A DNA stretch of 64,000 nucleotides from the NCBI GenBank assembly GCA_036563615.1, contig DATCMB010000006.1:814149-878148 (forward strand), given 5' to 3'. The notes under the pieces are model-generated. The model did no database searches. It was not told the origin of the DNA and worked only from the letters and a program-made list of their open reading frames with translations. The position numbers and the translations under genes were made by a program. Of this stretch, positions 28,176 through 36,581 are shown one piece after another. Every line of letters starts with the position of its first letter. Positions within the stretch are counted from its first letter, which is position 1. The DNA comes from Candidatus Binatia bacterium (GTDB lineage: Bacteria; Desulfobacterota; Binatia; UBA12015).

Positions 28176-30296
28176 ATGGCGCGGCTCTTTCTCGCCTGGA
28201 CCACGGCGCTCGCGATCGCGTCGTGGCTCGGCGTCACGCTCGCGGAGCTCGAGGCGTTCTCGCCCTGGCCGCCGCTCGTCGCCGCGGCGCTCGCCTTCGT
28301 CGCGTGCGTGCTGCTGCTGCGCGGCGGTGGAGCAGGGTGGCTTCCCGAGCGCGCCGCGGCGCTGCCGGTCGTCGCGCTGCTGCTCGGCGCGACGCTGTGG
28401 CCCGTCGTCGACACGACGCTGCTCAGCCAGGACGCGAGCGTGCACCGCGCGAGCGGCCGCTGGCTCGCGCGCACCGGCTCCCTCGCCATCCCGGACGACA
28501 CCTTCGCGGCGCTCGACGAGGACGGGCGGCTGAAGCTCTTCGGCGGCGCGAGCGTGAGCCCGAGCCGCGTGTCCTTGACGCGACTGCCGGGCGGCATCGT
28601 GCTGCCCGACACGCACGGCCACGTCGCGTACCCGAGCTTCTCGCACCTGCTCGCGGTGTGGATCGCGATCGCCGACGGGATCGGCGGTCCGGGCGCGATC
28701 GATCTCGTCGGACCGCTGTTCGCGGTGACCGCGTGGTGGGCGGTCGGGCTCGTCGCGCTGCTCGACGCGGGGTTGCTCGCTGCGCTCGCCGCGCCGCTGC
28801 TGCTCGCGGCGCTGTTCCCCGAGCACTGGTTCGCGCGCTTCCTGATGCCGGAGATCCTCGCGCAGGCGCTGGTGTGGTCGGGCGTCGCCGCGGCGCGCCT
28901 CGCCGTGCGGGCGGAGGAGCTCGGCGCGGAGCACGGACGCGCGCGCTGGGTGGCCGCGGCGGCGTGCGGGCTGCTGCTCGGCGTCGCGGGTTTCGCGCGC
29001 CTCGAGCTGTTCTGGGTGTTCGTCCCGGCGCTGCTGGTCGCGCGCGCGCTCACGCGCGGCGACCACCGGCTGTTGCCGCGCGGCGCGCTTCCGGTGTTCG
29101 TCGTGGTCGCGCTGCACGCGGTGCTGCACCTCTTCGTCGTGCCGACCGACTACGCGAACCGCATCTTCAAGCAGGTCGTGGGCGCGACCTTTCCGCTCGT
29201 CGTCTTCATCAACGACCTGACCGGGCAGAACGGCCCGCTCACGCTGTTCCTCATCTTCTACGTCATCCCGGCGCTGCTGCTCGCGGGTGGGGTCGCGTTC
29301 CTGTGGTTCGCGACGCGCGTCGAGCGGCGGCGGCCGGGATTCCGCGTGCGCGCCTCGGCGGCGCTGGTCGGCCTGCCGTGGCTCGCGCTGATCTACCGCC
29401 ACGGATTGCCCGAGCACTTCCCGGCGCTGCGCTCGCTGGCGCTCTACGTGCCGTGGCCGACGTGGCTCGCGGTCGGCCTCGGCGCGCTGCGCCTGCCGCG
29501 CTGGACCGGGCTCGATCTCGCGCTGCTGCTGCTCGCGCTCGATCAGGTCGTGCACGCGCGCGTCACCGACCTGCAGCCGTGGGCGTCGCGCCGTCTGGTG
29601 ACGGTGGTGTTGCCGCTCGTCGTGCTGGCGGCGGTGCGGGCGCTCGCGTCGGATCGCGCGCGAGCGCGCTTCGACGAGCAAGGGGAGGGCACCGTGCACG
29701 GGTCGACGACGGTCACCGTGCCGCCGGCGGCGGGGCCGCTCGTGCGGCCCGCGCTCGAGCGCCGCGTCGCCGCCGCGCTGATCGCGCTCGCGACCGTCGT
29801 CGCCGCGCTGCGGCTCGCGCCGGTCGTCGGACGCGAGCTGCAGTCCGGCGGTCGCGCGCTCGCGGCGCGCGTCGCCGAGGCGCTGCCCGACGCGAACCGC
29901 GCCTACGTGATCCTCGCGCAGCCGCTCGACTGGGTGCACCTCGCGGCCGCGCTGTGGCTCGGCGAGGGGCCGATGACGCTGGTCGCGCGCGAGCAGCCTT
30001 GGTTCGAGGGCGCGCTGCACAGCTTCCTCGCGCAGCCGCTCGACCGGCCGCTCTACGTGCTCGCGGGCGAGGTCGCGCCCCCCGGCGCGGCGCCCGATCC
30101 GTCCGCTGCCGTGCCGCCGCTGCCCGACGCGCTCGAGCTCGAGCCGATCGAAGATTTTGCTTGGCGGACGTCCTTCCTGGCCACGGCGACGGAGCGCCGG
30201 CCGAGCGAACTCGAGGAGCGCAGCCTCGCTATGCGCCTCTACCGCGTGGTGCCGCCGTCCTCGACGCCGGACGGCTCGACCGCGGCCGCGCCCTGA
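28176..30296 (+). CDS. Large polytopic membrane protein, GT-C-like
   Basis: 706 residues with about a dozen hydrophobic helices. An outer loop near residues 80-150 (LLSQDASVHRASGRWLA, then THGHVAYPSFSH) contains acidic and His residues, as in GT-C sugar transferases and YfhO-like proteins. A soluble C-terminal part holds ANRAYVILAQPLDWVHLAAA. It is preceded by GGGGAGC just before ATG 28176. It is not clearly a paralogue of the two YLDF-type proteins. Function is inferred only from topology and its glycan-gene setting. Confidence 0.6.
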   Translation: MARLFLAWTTALAIASWLGVTLAELEAFSPWPPLVAAALAFVACVLLLRGGGAGWLPERAAALPVVALLLGATLWPVVDTTLLSQDASVHRASGRWLARTGSLAIPDDTFAALDEDGRLKLFGGASVSPSRVSLTRLPGGIVLPDTHGHVAYPSFSHLLAVWIAIADGIGGPGAIDLVGPLFAVTAWWAVGLVALLDAGLLAALAAPLLLAALFPEHWFARFLMPEILAQALVWSGVAAARLAVRAEELGAEHGRARWVAAAACGLLLGVAGFARLELFWVFVPALLVARALTRGDHRLLPRGALPVFVVVALHAVLHLFVVPTDYANRIFKQVVGATFPLVVFINDLTGQNGPLTLFLIFYVIPALLLAGGVAFLWFATRVERRRPGFRVRASAALVGLPWLALIYRHGLPEHFPALRSLALYVPWPTWLAVGLGALRLPRWTGLDLALLLLALDQVVHARVTDLQPWASRRLVTVVLPLVVLAAVRALASDRARARFDEQGEGTVHGSTTVTVPPAAGPLVRPALERRVAAALIALATVVAALRLAPVVGRELQSGGRALAARVAEALPDANRAYVILAQPLDWVHLAAALWLGEGPMTLVAREQPWFEGALHSFLAQPLDRPLYVLAGEVAPPGAAPDPSAAVPPLPDALELEPIEDFAWRTSFLATATERRPSELEERSLAMRLYRVVPPSSTPDGSTAAAP

Positions 30297-30313
30297 TCCG
30301 CGCGCGCTGCGCG

Positions 30314-31045
30314 TCAGACCTTCGGTCGCCTGCGCGACCCGCCTTCCCACAGGCCGAGCCGCATCTTCCACGGCGTCACCATCGAGCGCGCGATCTCGGC
30401 CTTCGAGATCTTCGACGTGCCGGCGCGCCGCTGCGTGAACACGATCGGCACCTCGACGCCGCGCAGCCCGGCGTGCACGACGCGGTACTTGAGCTCGACC
30501 AGGAACGAGTAGCCGTCGGTCTTGATGCTCTCGAGCCCGATCTCGCGCAGGGCGCGTGACGTCAAGCACTGAAATCCGCTCGTGCAGTCGCGAAACGGCA
30601 TGCCGGTCACGACGCGCGCGTAGGTGTTGGCGAGCTGGCTCAGGATCAGCCGCGACAGCTCCCAGTTCACGACGCTGATGCCGTTCATGTAGCGCGAGCC
30701 GATCACGAGGTCCGCGTTCGCCGCGCCGCCGACCAGCGCCGGCAGGTACTGCGGGTCGTGCGACCAGTCGCCGTCCATCGAGATGACCGCGTCGTATCCC
30801 TCCTCGAGCGCGCGCTGGAACGCCTGCCGGTACGCGCTGCCGAGCCCGAGCTTGCCCGGACGGTGCATCACCTTGAGGCGCGGCTCGGCGGCGGCGAGCT
30901 CGTCGGCGAGCTGCCCGGTCCCGTCCGGCGAGTTGTCGTCGACGATCATGTAGTCGGCGCCGATCGGAGACGACAGGACGGCCGTGCAGAGCGCCTGCAG
31001 GTTGTCGCGCTCGTTGTAGGTGGGGGTGACGACGAGGATTCGCAT
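30314..31045 (-). CDS. DPM1-like polyprenol monophosphate sugar synthase (GT2)
   Basis: 243 residues. RILVVTPTYNERDNLQALC, MIVDDNSPDGT, the metal motif SMDGDWSHDP, and the C-terminal GTSKISKAEI identify a DPM1-type synthase without membrane helices. It closely resembles the protein at 18261 (same GYSF, EVPI and GTSK blocks). ATG 31045 fits the conserved N-terminus, although the frame is open to 31162. It is convergent with the GT-C-like gene at 28176-30296, which ends 17 bases away, and may supply its donor lipid. Confidence 0.9.
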   Translation of the reverse strand: MRILVVTPTYNERDNLQALCTAVLSSPIGADYMIVDDNSPDGTGQLADELAAAEPRLKVMHRPGKLGLGSAYRQAFQRALEEGYDAVISMDGDWSHDPQYLPALVGGAANADLVIGSRYMNGISVVNWELSRLILSQLANTYARVVTGMPFRDCTSGFQCLTSRALREIGLESIKTDGYSFLVELKYRVVHAGLRGVEVPIVFTQRRAGTSKISKAEIARSMVTPWKMRLGLWEGGSRRRPKV

Positions 31046-31091
31046 GCGGGCGCCCAACCGTCGCATATCGGCAAATGCGCCGCCAGCGACG

Positions 31092-31862
31092 CTAGCCGCT
31101 GCGCGTCGCGTGGACCACGACGTACGACCAGCGCGAGCGCGGCAGCACGCGGGACACCGCATTCTCCAGCGCGTGGAGCATCCGCACGACCGCCGCAGAC
31201 GTGCCGAGCCGCGGCAGGCCGAAGCGGTGGTGCAGCACCAGGCGGTCGAGCGGCAGCGGCGCCGCCTCGGTGAACGCCACGTCGCGCAGCGGTAGCCCGC
31301 CGAGCAGCTCCCGCAGCCAGCGCGCGTCGGAGCGCGCCGCGCCGCGCTCGGCGGGCACGAGCGCCATCTGCAGGCGGATCAGCGGATTGCGCGCGTTGGG
31401 CTCGATCAGCACGAAGCGTCCCGCCGGACGCAGCACGCGGCACGCCTCCTCGAGCGCGCGGCGCGGCTGCGGCAGGTGGTGCAGCAGGTCGCGGATCAGC
31501 ACGGTCGCGAAGCTACCGTCGGCGAACGGCAGCGCCGCGGCGTCGCCGCACGTGAAGCGCGCCGCGGGCACCTCGCGCGCCGCGAACGCGAGCTTGGCCG
31601 CGAAGGCGTCGAGGCCGAACCAGCGGCCGCCGTGCGACGCCGTGCTGCCGTCCGCGGTCAGGTGCAGCAGGTTCGCGCCCTCGCCGCAGCCGACCTCGAG
31701 CAGCGGCGCCGCGCAGCCGCGCAGCACGTCGCGCACGAAGGCCGCCTCGCGCGGCGCGAAGCCCGGACCGCGCGTCTGCCAGAGAAAGTGCTCGACGTCG
31801 GCGGTCGCGAAGTGGGCTCGCTGACGCGCGAGGAACGCGTCCGGTCGCTGCTCTCGGGTCAT
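31092..31862 (-). CDS. Class I SAM-dependent methyltransferase
   Basis: 256 residues. The SAM motif is LLEVGCGEGANLLHL, followed by GRWFGLDAFAAKL, FTCGDAAALPFADGSF and LIRDLLHHLPQPRRALEEA, then LRPAGRFVLIEPN. This fits Methyltransf_11. The target is not readable. It sits between a DPM1-like gene and the MBOAT gene on the same strand, six bases after the latter. O-methylation of a sugar or lipid is plausible. Confidence 0.8.
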   Translation of the reverse strand: MTREQRPDAFLARQRAHFATADVEHFLWQTRGPGFAPREAAFVRDVLRGCAAPLLEVGCGEGANLLHLTADGSTASHGGRWFGLDAFAAKLAFAAREVPAARFTCGDAAALPFADGSFATVLIRDLLHHLPQPRRALEEACRVLRPAGRFVLIEPNARNPLIRLQMALVPAERGAARSDARWLRELLGGLPLRDVAFTEAAPLPLDRLVLHHRFGLPRLGTSAAVVRMLHALENAVSRVLPRSRWSYVVVHATRSG

Positions 31863-31868
31863 CGCGCC

Positions 31869-33185
31869 TCAGGTGATGAACAGGACGCGTAGCAGGATCT
31901 GCCAGCACTGGCTCACGTCGACCCACGGCGGCAGGAAGAACGGCACCCAGGCGATCGCGACGAAGCCGAACGCCATCGCCTGCGCCGCGCGCAGACGGAG
32001 CTCGGAGGGTAGCCTCGTCGCGAGCGCGGCGCGCACCGGCTCGAGCGCGGGCGCGTTCGCCCACCAGCGCCCCGCGACCACGGCGACGCCGTTCATCAGG
32101 CCCCAGACGATGAAGCCGAGCCACGCGGACGGCGGGTACGCCTCGAGGCCGAGCACCTTGAGCGCGCCCCAGACGTGCCACAGCCCGCTCACCAGGAACG
32201 TCGCGAGCACGTTGAACGCCGCGTGACGGCGGTTCCCGCCGAGCGGGATGTAGATGTACTCGCGCAGCCAGATGCCGAACGAGATGTGCCAGCGACGCCA
32301 GAACTCCGCGACCGAGCGCGAGCGCCAGGGGCGGTCGAAGTTCTCCATCACGTCGAAGCCGAGCGGACGCGCGAGCGCGAGCGCGACGTCGGTCCAGCCC
32401 GAGAAGACGATGTAGAAGGTGAAGTACAGCTCGACGATCCAGAGCCAGATGCGCGGGTGCGACACCGCGAGACCGCCGGTCGCGAAGATCGTGTCGTTCT
32501 CCTGCGCGAGGTAGAGGACGCCGAGCATGACCTTCGTCGAGCCCCAGAGGAAGCGGACGAAGCTTCGCCCGAGCAGCCGCAGCCAGTCGCGCAGCTCGCT
32601 CCACGTTCCGACCGCGGGCCCGGGTCGGCGGTGCGCCGCGAGCTGCTCGGTGCTCTCGATCGGACCGTTGATGAAGGTCGGGAAGAAGAGCGTCGCGAGC
32701 AGGTACTCGCGCAGCGTGCGGCGCGGCGTGCCGCGCGCGCGCCGGTCGACGACGTACGCGATGCAGCGCAGCCACCACACGTTGGTCGCGAACGACCAGA
32801 ACTCGCGCATGTGGCTCGTGTTGCCGGCGAGCGCGTCGCCGAGCAGCCAGGGGTAGGCGGCGAGCGCGATCAGGAGAACGACGGAGAGCGCGACGCCGCC
32901 GCGTCCGGGCACGTGCTCGACGGTCGTCCAGAGGCAGACCGAGTAGACGAGCGCCGCGAGCCCGACGCCGAACGAGCCGAGCAGCATGATGCTCGCGACG
33001 CCGAGCGCGACGATCACCCACTCGCGCACGCGGCGCTCGAACGGCGTCGCGACCAGCGCGAGCGCGAACAGCACGATGCCGTAGAGCGCGTAGTGCGCGA
33101 ACAGGCTGTGCCGCGCCTCCCAGAGGCCGAGTCGAAGGTCGACGAGCTCCGCGGCGAGGCGCGGGCCGATCTGCTCCAGGCTCAT
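31869..33185 (-). CDS. MBOAT-family membrane O-acyltransferase (AlgI/PatA-like)
   Basis: 438 residues with about ten membrane helices. The family core is present: EFWRRWHISFGIWLREYIY followed by IPLGGNRR, and then SGLWHVWGALKV, where the His is the invariant MBOAT catalytic residue. AlgI and PatA proteins carry acetyl groups across the inner membrane for transfer to alginate or peptidoglycan. The preceding gene (33182-34267, four-base overlap) is an SGNH-like protein that normally acts as the periplasmic acetyl acceptor or transferase, so the two probably modify a glycan together. Confidence 0.9.
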   Translation of the reverse strand: MSLEQIGPRLAAELVDLRLGLWEARHSLFAHYALYGIVLFALALVATPFERRVREWVIVALGVASIMLLGSFGVGLAALVYSVCLWTTVEHVPGRGGVALSVVLLIALAAYPWLLGDALAGNTSHMREFWSFATNVWWLRCIAYVVDRRARGTPRRTLREYLLATLFFPTFINGPIESTEQLAAHRRPGPAVGTWSELRDWLRLLGRSFVRFLWGSTKVMLGVLYLAQENDTIFATGGLAVSHPRIWLWIVELYFTFYIVFSGWTDVALALARPLGFDVMENFDRPWRSRSVAEFWRRWHISFGIWLREYIYIPLGGNRRHAAFNVLATFLVSGLWHVWGALKVLGLEAYPPSAWLGFIVWGLMNGVAVVAGRWWANAPALEPVRAALATRLPSELRLRAAQAMAFGFVAIAWVPFFLPPWVDVSQCWQILLRVLFIT

Positions 33186-34267
33186 AGGCGATGCGCGCGC
33201 ACCACGGTCGGGGGCCAGAGCCCCTTCTCGGCGAGGAGGTTCCAGATCTCGTGGCTCGCGAGGAAGTGGCCGTCGCGGCCCCAGCGCGCGTCGCCCGGGA
33301 TGCAGAGCTCGGCCTCACCGCGGGAGCTGCGCTCGAGCTCGGCGAAGCCGCGCGTCAGGTCGACGCAGGGTGCGACCTCGCTCAGCGCGTCGCAGAGCGA
33401 CGCGCCCTCGGCGGGCGGCGCGAGCGACGGACAGCGCGGCGTGATCGCGATCGCGAGCTTGGCGCCCGCCTCGCGGCTCACCTCTGCGATGCGCGCGACG
33501 GTGTCGCGCAGCCGTGCGAGCGCTGCCGCGCGCTGCTCGGGCGATGCGAGCGGCGTCGGCGGCTCGATCTCGACCGCCGTGCCCGCGCGCACTGCCGGCC
33601 GTCGCGCGGCCCAGCGCGCGAGGCCGGAGAGGTCGATCAGGCCGCTCGCGGGAGGCACGTCGCCGGGCGCGAGCCGCGGCTCGGGCGGATCGAGCGCCGC
33701 GGCGAGGTCGTGCTCGGGATCGATCAGCAGCACGACGACGTCGGGCGACCAGGCGAGCCCGCGGCGCTCGAGGAAGCGCAGCGACTCCGCCGCGCCGTAG
33801 CCGGGGATCGTGGCGTTGATCGCCGCCACCTTGGCGCCGCGCCGGCTGTCGGAGAGGTGTGCAAGCCGCACCGAGAGGCGGTCGGTGCGCGTGAGGCCGA
33901 CGCCATCGGCCACCTCGCCGCCGAGCAGCAGCACGCGCACCTCGCCCGGACCCTTGGCGAGCGGCCACTCCTGGTCGTGCAGCCCCTGCGAGTTGATCGC
34001 GAGCGGCGCGCTCCAGCGGCGCGGGGCGGCGAGCGACCCGCACGGGTGCAGCGTGACGGTCAGCCCGGGCGTGAACGTCCAGCCGACCTCGGGATCCGCC
34101 GCGAGCAGCAGCGCCTGCTCGTCGGCGCAAACCGGCGGACCCTCGATGCGCGCGACGACCTCGGCGGACAGCAGCGCCAGCACGAGGCCGAAGCCGGCGA
34201 CGACCAGCCGCGGCGCCCGCGCCTGCGGACCCACGATGCCGCCGCTGCTCGCAGACCCGGCTCGCAT
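33182..34267 (-). CDS. SGNH-hydrolase-like membrane-anchored protein lacking the usual nucleophile
   Basis: 361 residues from ATG 34267, or 389 from ATG 34351, which overlaps the upstream gene. A single N-terminal signal-anchor (LVVAGFGLVLALLSAEVVA, 21-39) leads into the periplasmic domain. INSQGLHDQEWPLAKGP and VRVLLLGGEVADG occupy the place of the family block N-S-x-G-x-R-G...RILVLGDSFTFG. Here the G-D-S triplet reads G116-G117-E118. The C-terminal D-x-H block is still visible (WGRDGHFLASHEIW). It is probably the partner of the MBOAT protein encoded just downstream. Loss of the serine suggests a binding or scaffold role, but an alignment shift is possible. Confidence 0.7.
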   Translation of the reverse strand: MRAGSASSGGIVGPQARAPRLVVAGFGLVLALLSAEVVARIEGPPVCADEQALLLAADPEVGWTFTPGLTVTLHPCGSLAAPRRWSAPLAINSQGLHDQEWPLAKGPGEVRVLLLGGEVADGVGLTRTDRLSVRLAHLSDSRRGAKVAAINATIPGYGAAESLRFLERRGLAWSPDVVVLLIDPEHDLAAALDPPEPRLAPGDVPPASGLIDLSGLARWAARRPAVRAGTAVEIEPPTPLASPEQRAAALARLRDTVARIAEVSREAGAKLAIAITPRCPSLAPPAEGASLCDALSEVAPCVDLTRGFAELERSSRGEAELCIPGDARWGRDGHFLASHEIWNLLAEKGLWPPTVVRAHRL

Positions 34268-34337
34268 GGAGCGCGACACTAGGTTCCGGACGTGGGGGTT
34301 CGCAAGCGCGCCGCGGTGCGCGCGCGGCGCGTCGTCT

Positions 34338-36581
34338 CTACTTGACGCCATCGCGTCGCGTCTGCTCGCGCTGGCGCGGCTCGCGCAGCACGACCGGCAC
34401 CGTCACGCTCGCGAGCGGCGCGTCGAGCCCGTCCTGAACGAGCTGCACGTCGAGCTGCCAGGTGCCGAGCTCGCCCGCGGGCGGGGTGACGAGCAGCGTG
34501 GTGTCGAGCGTCGAGCGCGGCTCGACGTCGTGCAGCAGGCGCGACGGCGGTCCCGGCGGCTGCTGCGCGCCCGACGGCGACGTCCAGCGGTAGGTCAGCG
34601 CGACCAGCCCCTCGCCGCGCACGCCGAGCGCCGGCCAGCGGCAATCGCTGTCGTTGGCGATCGTCACCGGCACGCGGCGCGGCAGCGGGACCGGCATCAT
34701 CTGCGGTGGGGCGGCGACGGAGACGAGGCGCGCTCGGCGGCACGCGGGAGCGAGCGGCGTGGTCGGCGTGCCTTGCAGGGTGTCGGCGGCGGGCTTGCGG
34801 CTGCGCGCCAGCACCTCGTCCGCGAGCGACGGTCCGCTCGCGCGCGTGACGCGGTAGACGTCGACGTCGCCGAAGCTTCGCACGAGCTCGAGCCCCGGCA
34901 GCTCGCGCTCGCGCCACGGCTGCGCTTCCTCGCGCGTCATCTCGTTGCGGTGCACGATGACCCACTCGAGGTCCGAGACGCGCGACAGCAGATCGATCGC
35001 GTCCGGGCGCGGCATCTCGCGGATCCCCGCGGCGAGGAGCGGCGCCGACGTCGGCGGGTACGCGGTGTAGCCGTTCACCAGCGGACGCCAGTGGATCGTG
35101 CTCGCGACCATGTAGCGGCCGTTGCGCAGGTTGCCGACGACGTCGTCCGCGCTCGCGTTGCTCGGCACCTCGAGCACGGACCCGGACCCGGGCTGCGCCG
35201 CGAGCCAGCGGTAGACCTCGGGCGCCGCGTCGCCGAGCCGCGCCGGCACGACGGGCGTCGGACGCGGCGCCGCGGCGACGACGCAGCCGAGCACGAGGGC
35301 GAGCGCCAAGCCGGTGCGCGGCGCAGGCGAGACGCTTCGCGTCCAGCGCGCGAACGCGAAGCCGGCGAGCGCGGCGAGCGCCATCGCGATCAGGATCACG
35401 AAGCGGAGCGGGACGCGCACCGACGAGAAGCCCGGCACGAGCTCGTAGAGCGCGAGGTACGGCATCGGGATCGACAGCCCGCCGATCTCCAGCACCGGGC
35501 CCGTCGCGAGCACGGCGGCGGTCGCAGCGACCACCCAGAGCGCGCGCTCGGGCGCCGTGAGACGCCGCGCCACGCCCGTCAAGCGGCTAGCGAGCCGCAC
35601 CAGCAGATCGCCGAGGACGAGCGCGAGCGGCACGAGGCCCGCGCGCTCGAGGAAGCGCGAGGAGAAGTAGTCCCAGGGCGGCAGCGAGAACGCCCGGATC
35701 ATCGCCGGGTCGTGCGCGGGGATCATGCCCTCGGCGCGCGCGCGCAGGTAGGGCAGGGCGACCGGCACGAGCGCGAGGAGGCCGCCGGCGAAGGCCACCG
35801 CGAGGCCCGCGACGGCGCCGGCGCGACGCTCGCGCATCCCGAGCAGACGCACGGCCGCGTACACCGGCACCGCGATCAGCGTGAAGAAGCCGACGTAGAC
35901 GCAGGCCAGCGCCTGCAGCGCGATCGACGCCGCGAGCCCGACGAGCATCACCGCGCGCCGCCGCTCGAGCCAGAGGTCGACGAACAGCAGCGCGAGCGGC
36001 AGGTACTGGATGCCGAGGTACTGCGGCTGCGGGATGGTCGCGGCGCGGAACGAGGTGAAGGTGTAGGCCGCGCCCGCGAGCAGCGCCGCCGCGAAGCTCC
36101 GCGTGTGGTGGCGGACGAAGAGGAACATCCCGACGCCCGACAGCACGAAGCTCTCGAAGACGAGCGCCTTGAGCATCGTGAGCGCGTTGCCCGTGAGCGC
36201 GAGCACCGGCGCCGTCACCGGCAGGTGCGCGAGCATGTTCTCCGAGCCCGCGATGGTGTTCGGCGCCGGGTGGAAGATGTTGCCGTCGTAGAGCGCCGCC
36301 GGATTCGTCAGCACCGCGTGCGCGATCCACGCGAGGATCCAGACGTTCAGGTAGAGGTCCGCGTCGGCCATCGTGCCGTACGGACCCGGCGCGTGCGGAA
36401 ACGCGTCGCGCGCGAGGAACCACGGACGCAGCACCCACGGCGTGGCGAGCGCGTAGAGCAGCGCCGCAAGGAGCGCTTCGCCGACCACGCGGGCGCGCGA
36501 CGCGCGCGGCGGCGCCGCGTCGCGCGGCCCGTGCTCGCGCGGGACGTCGCGCTGCGCGTGCCGCGGCGAGCCCTGGGTCAT
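34338..36581 (-). CDS. GT-C-like polytopic membrane protein with C-terminal beta-rich domain
   Basis: 747 residues. About a dozen hydrophobic helices follow a first loop with TMADADLYLNVWILAW, an acidic motif like that of GT-C enzymes. A soluble segment (VYRWLAAQPGSGSVLEVPSN) and a C-terminal region of about 120 residues (VTIANDSDCRWPAL, DVEPRSTLDTTLLVTPPAG) look like an Ig-type beta domain. The protein at 39046-41133 has the same plan. It starts four bases inside the sulfatase-like gene's stop (ATG 36581, stop 36578-36580). Transfer of a lipid-linked sugar is inferred. The beta domain might bind the acceptor. Confidence 0.6.
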   Translation of the reverse strand: MTQGSPRHAQRDVPREHGPRDAAPPRASRARVVGEALLAALLYALATPWVLRPWFLARDAFPHAPGPYGTMADADLYLNVWILAWIAHAVLTNPAALYDGNIFHPAPNTIAGSENMLAHLPVTAPVLALTGNALTMLKALVFESFVLSGVGMFLFVRHHTRSFAAALLAGAAYTFTSFRAATIPQPQYLGIQYLPLALLFVDLWLERRRAVMLVGLAASIALQALACVYVGFFTLIAVPVYAAVRLLGMRERRAGAVAGLAVAFAGGLLALVPVALPYLRARAEGMIPAHDPAMIRAFSLPPWDYFSSRFLERAGLVPLALVLGDLLVRLASRLTGVARRLTAPERALWVVAATAAVLATGPVLEIGGLSIPMPYLALYELVPGFSSVRVPLRFVILIAMALAALAGFAFARWTRSVSPAPRTGLALALVLGCVVAAAPRPTPVVPARLGDAAPEVYRWLAAQPGSGSVLEVPSNASADDVVGNLRNGRYMVASTIHWRPLVNGYTAYPPTSAPLLAAGIREMPRPDAIDLLSRVSDLEWVIVHRNEMTREEAQPWRERELPGLELVRSFGDVDVYRVTRASGPSLADEVLARSRKPAADTLQGTPTTPLAPACRRARLVSVAAPPQMMPVPLPRRVPVTIANDSDCRWPALGVRGEGLVALTYRWTSPSGAQQPPGPPSRLLHDVEPRSTLDTTLLVTPPAGELGTWQLDVQLVQDGLDAPLASVTVPVVLREPRQREQTRRDGVK

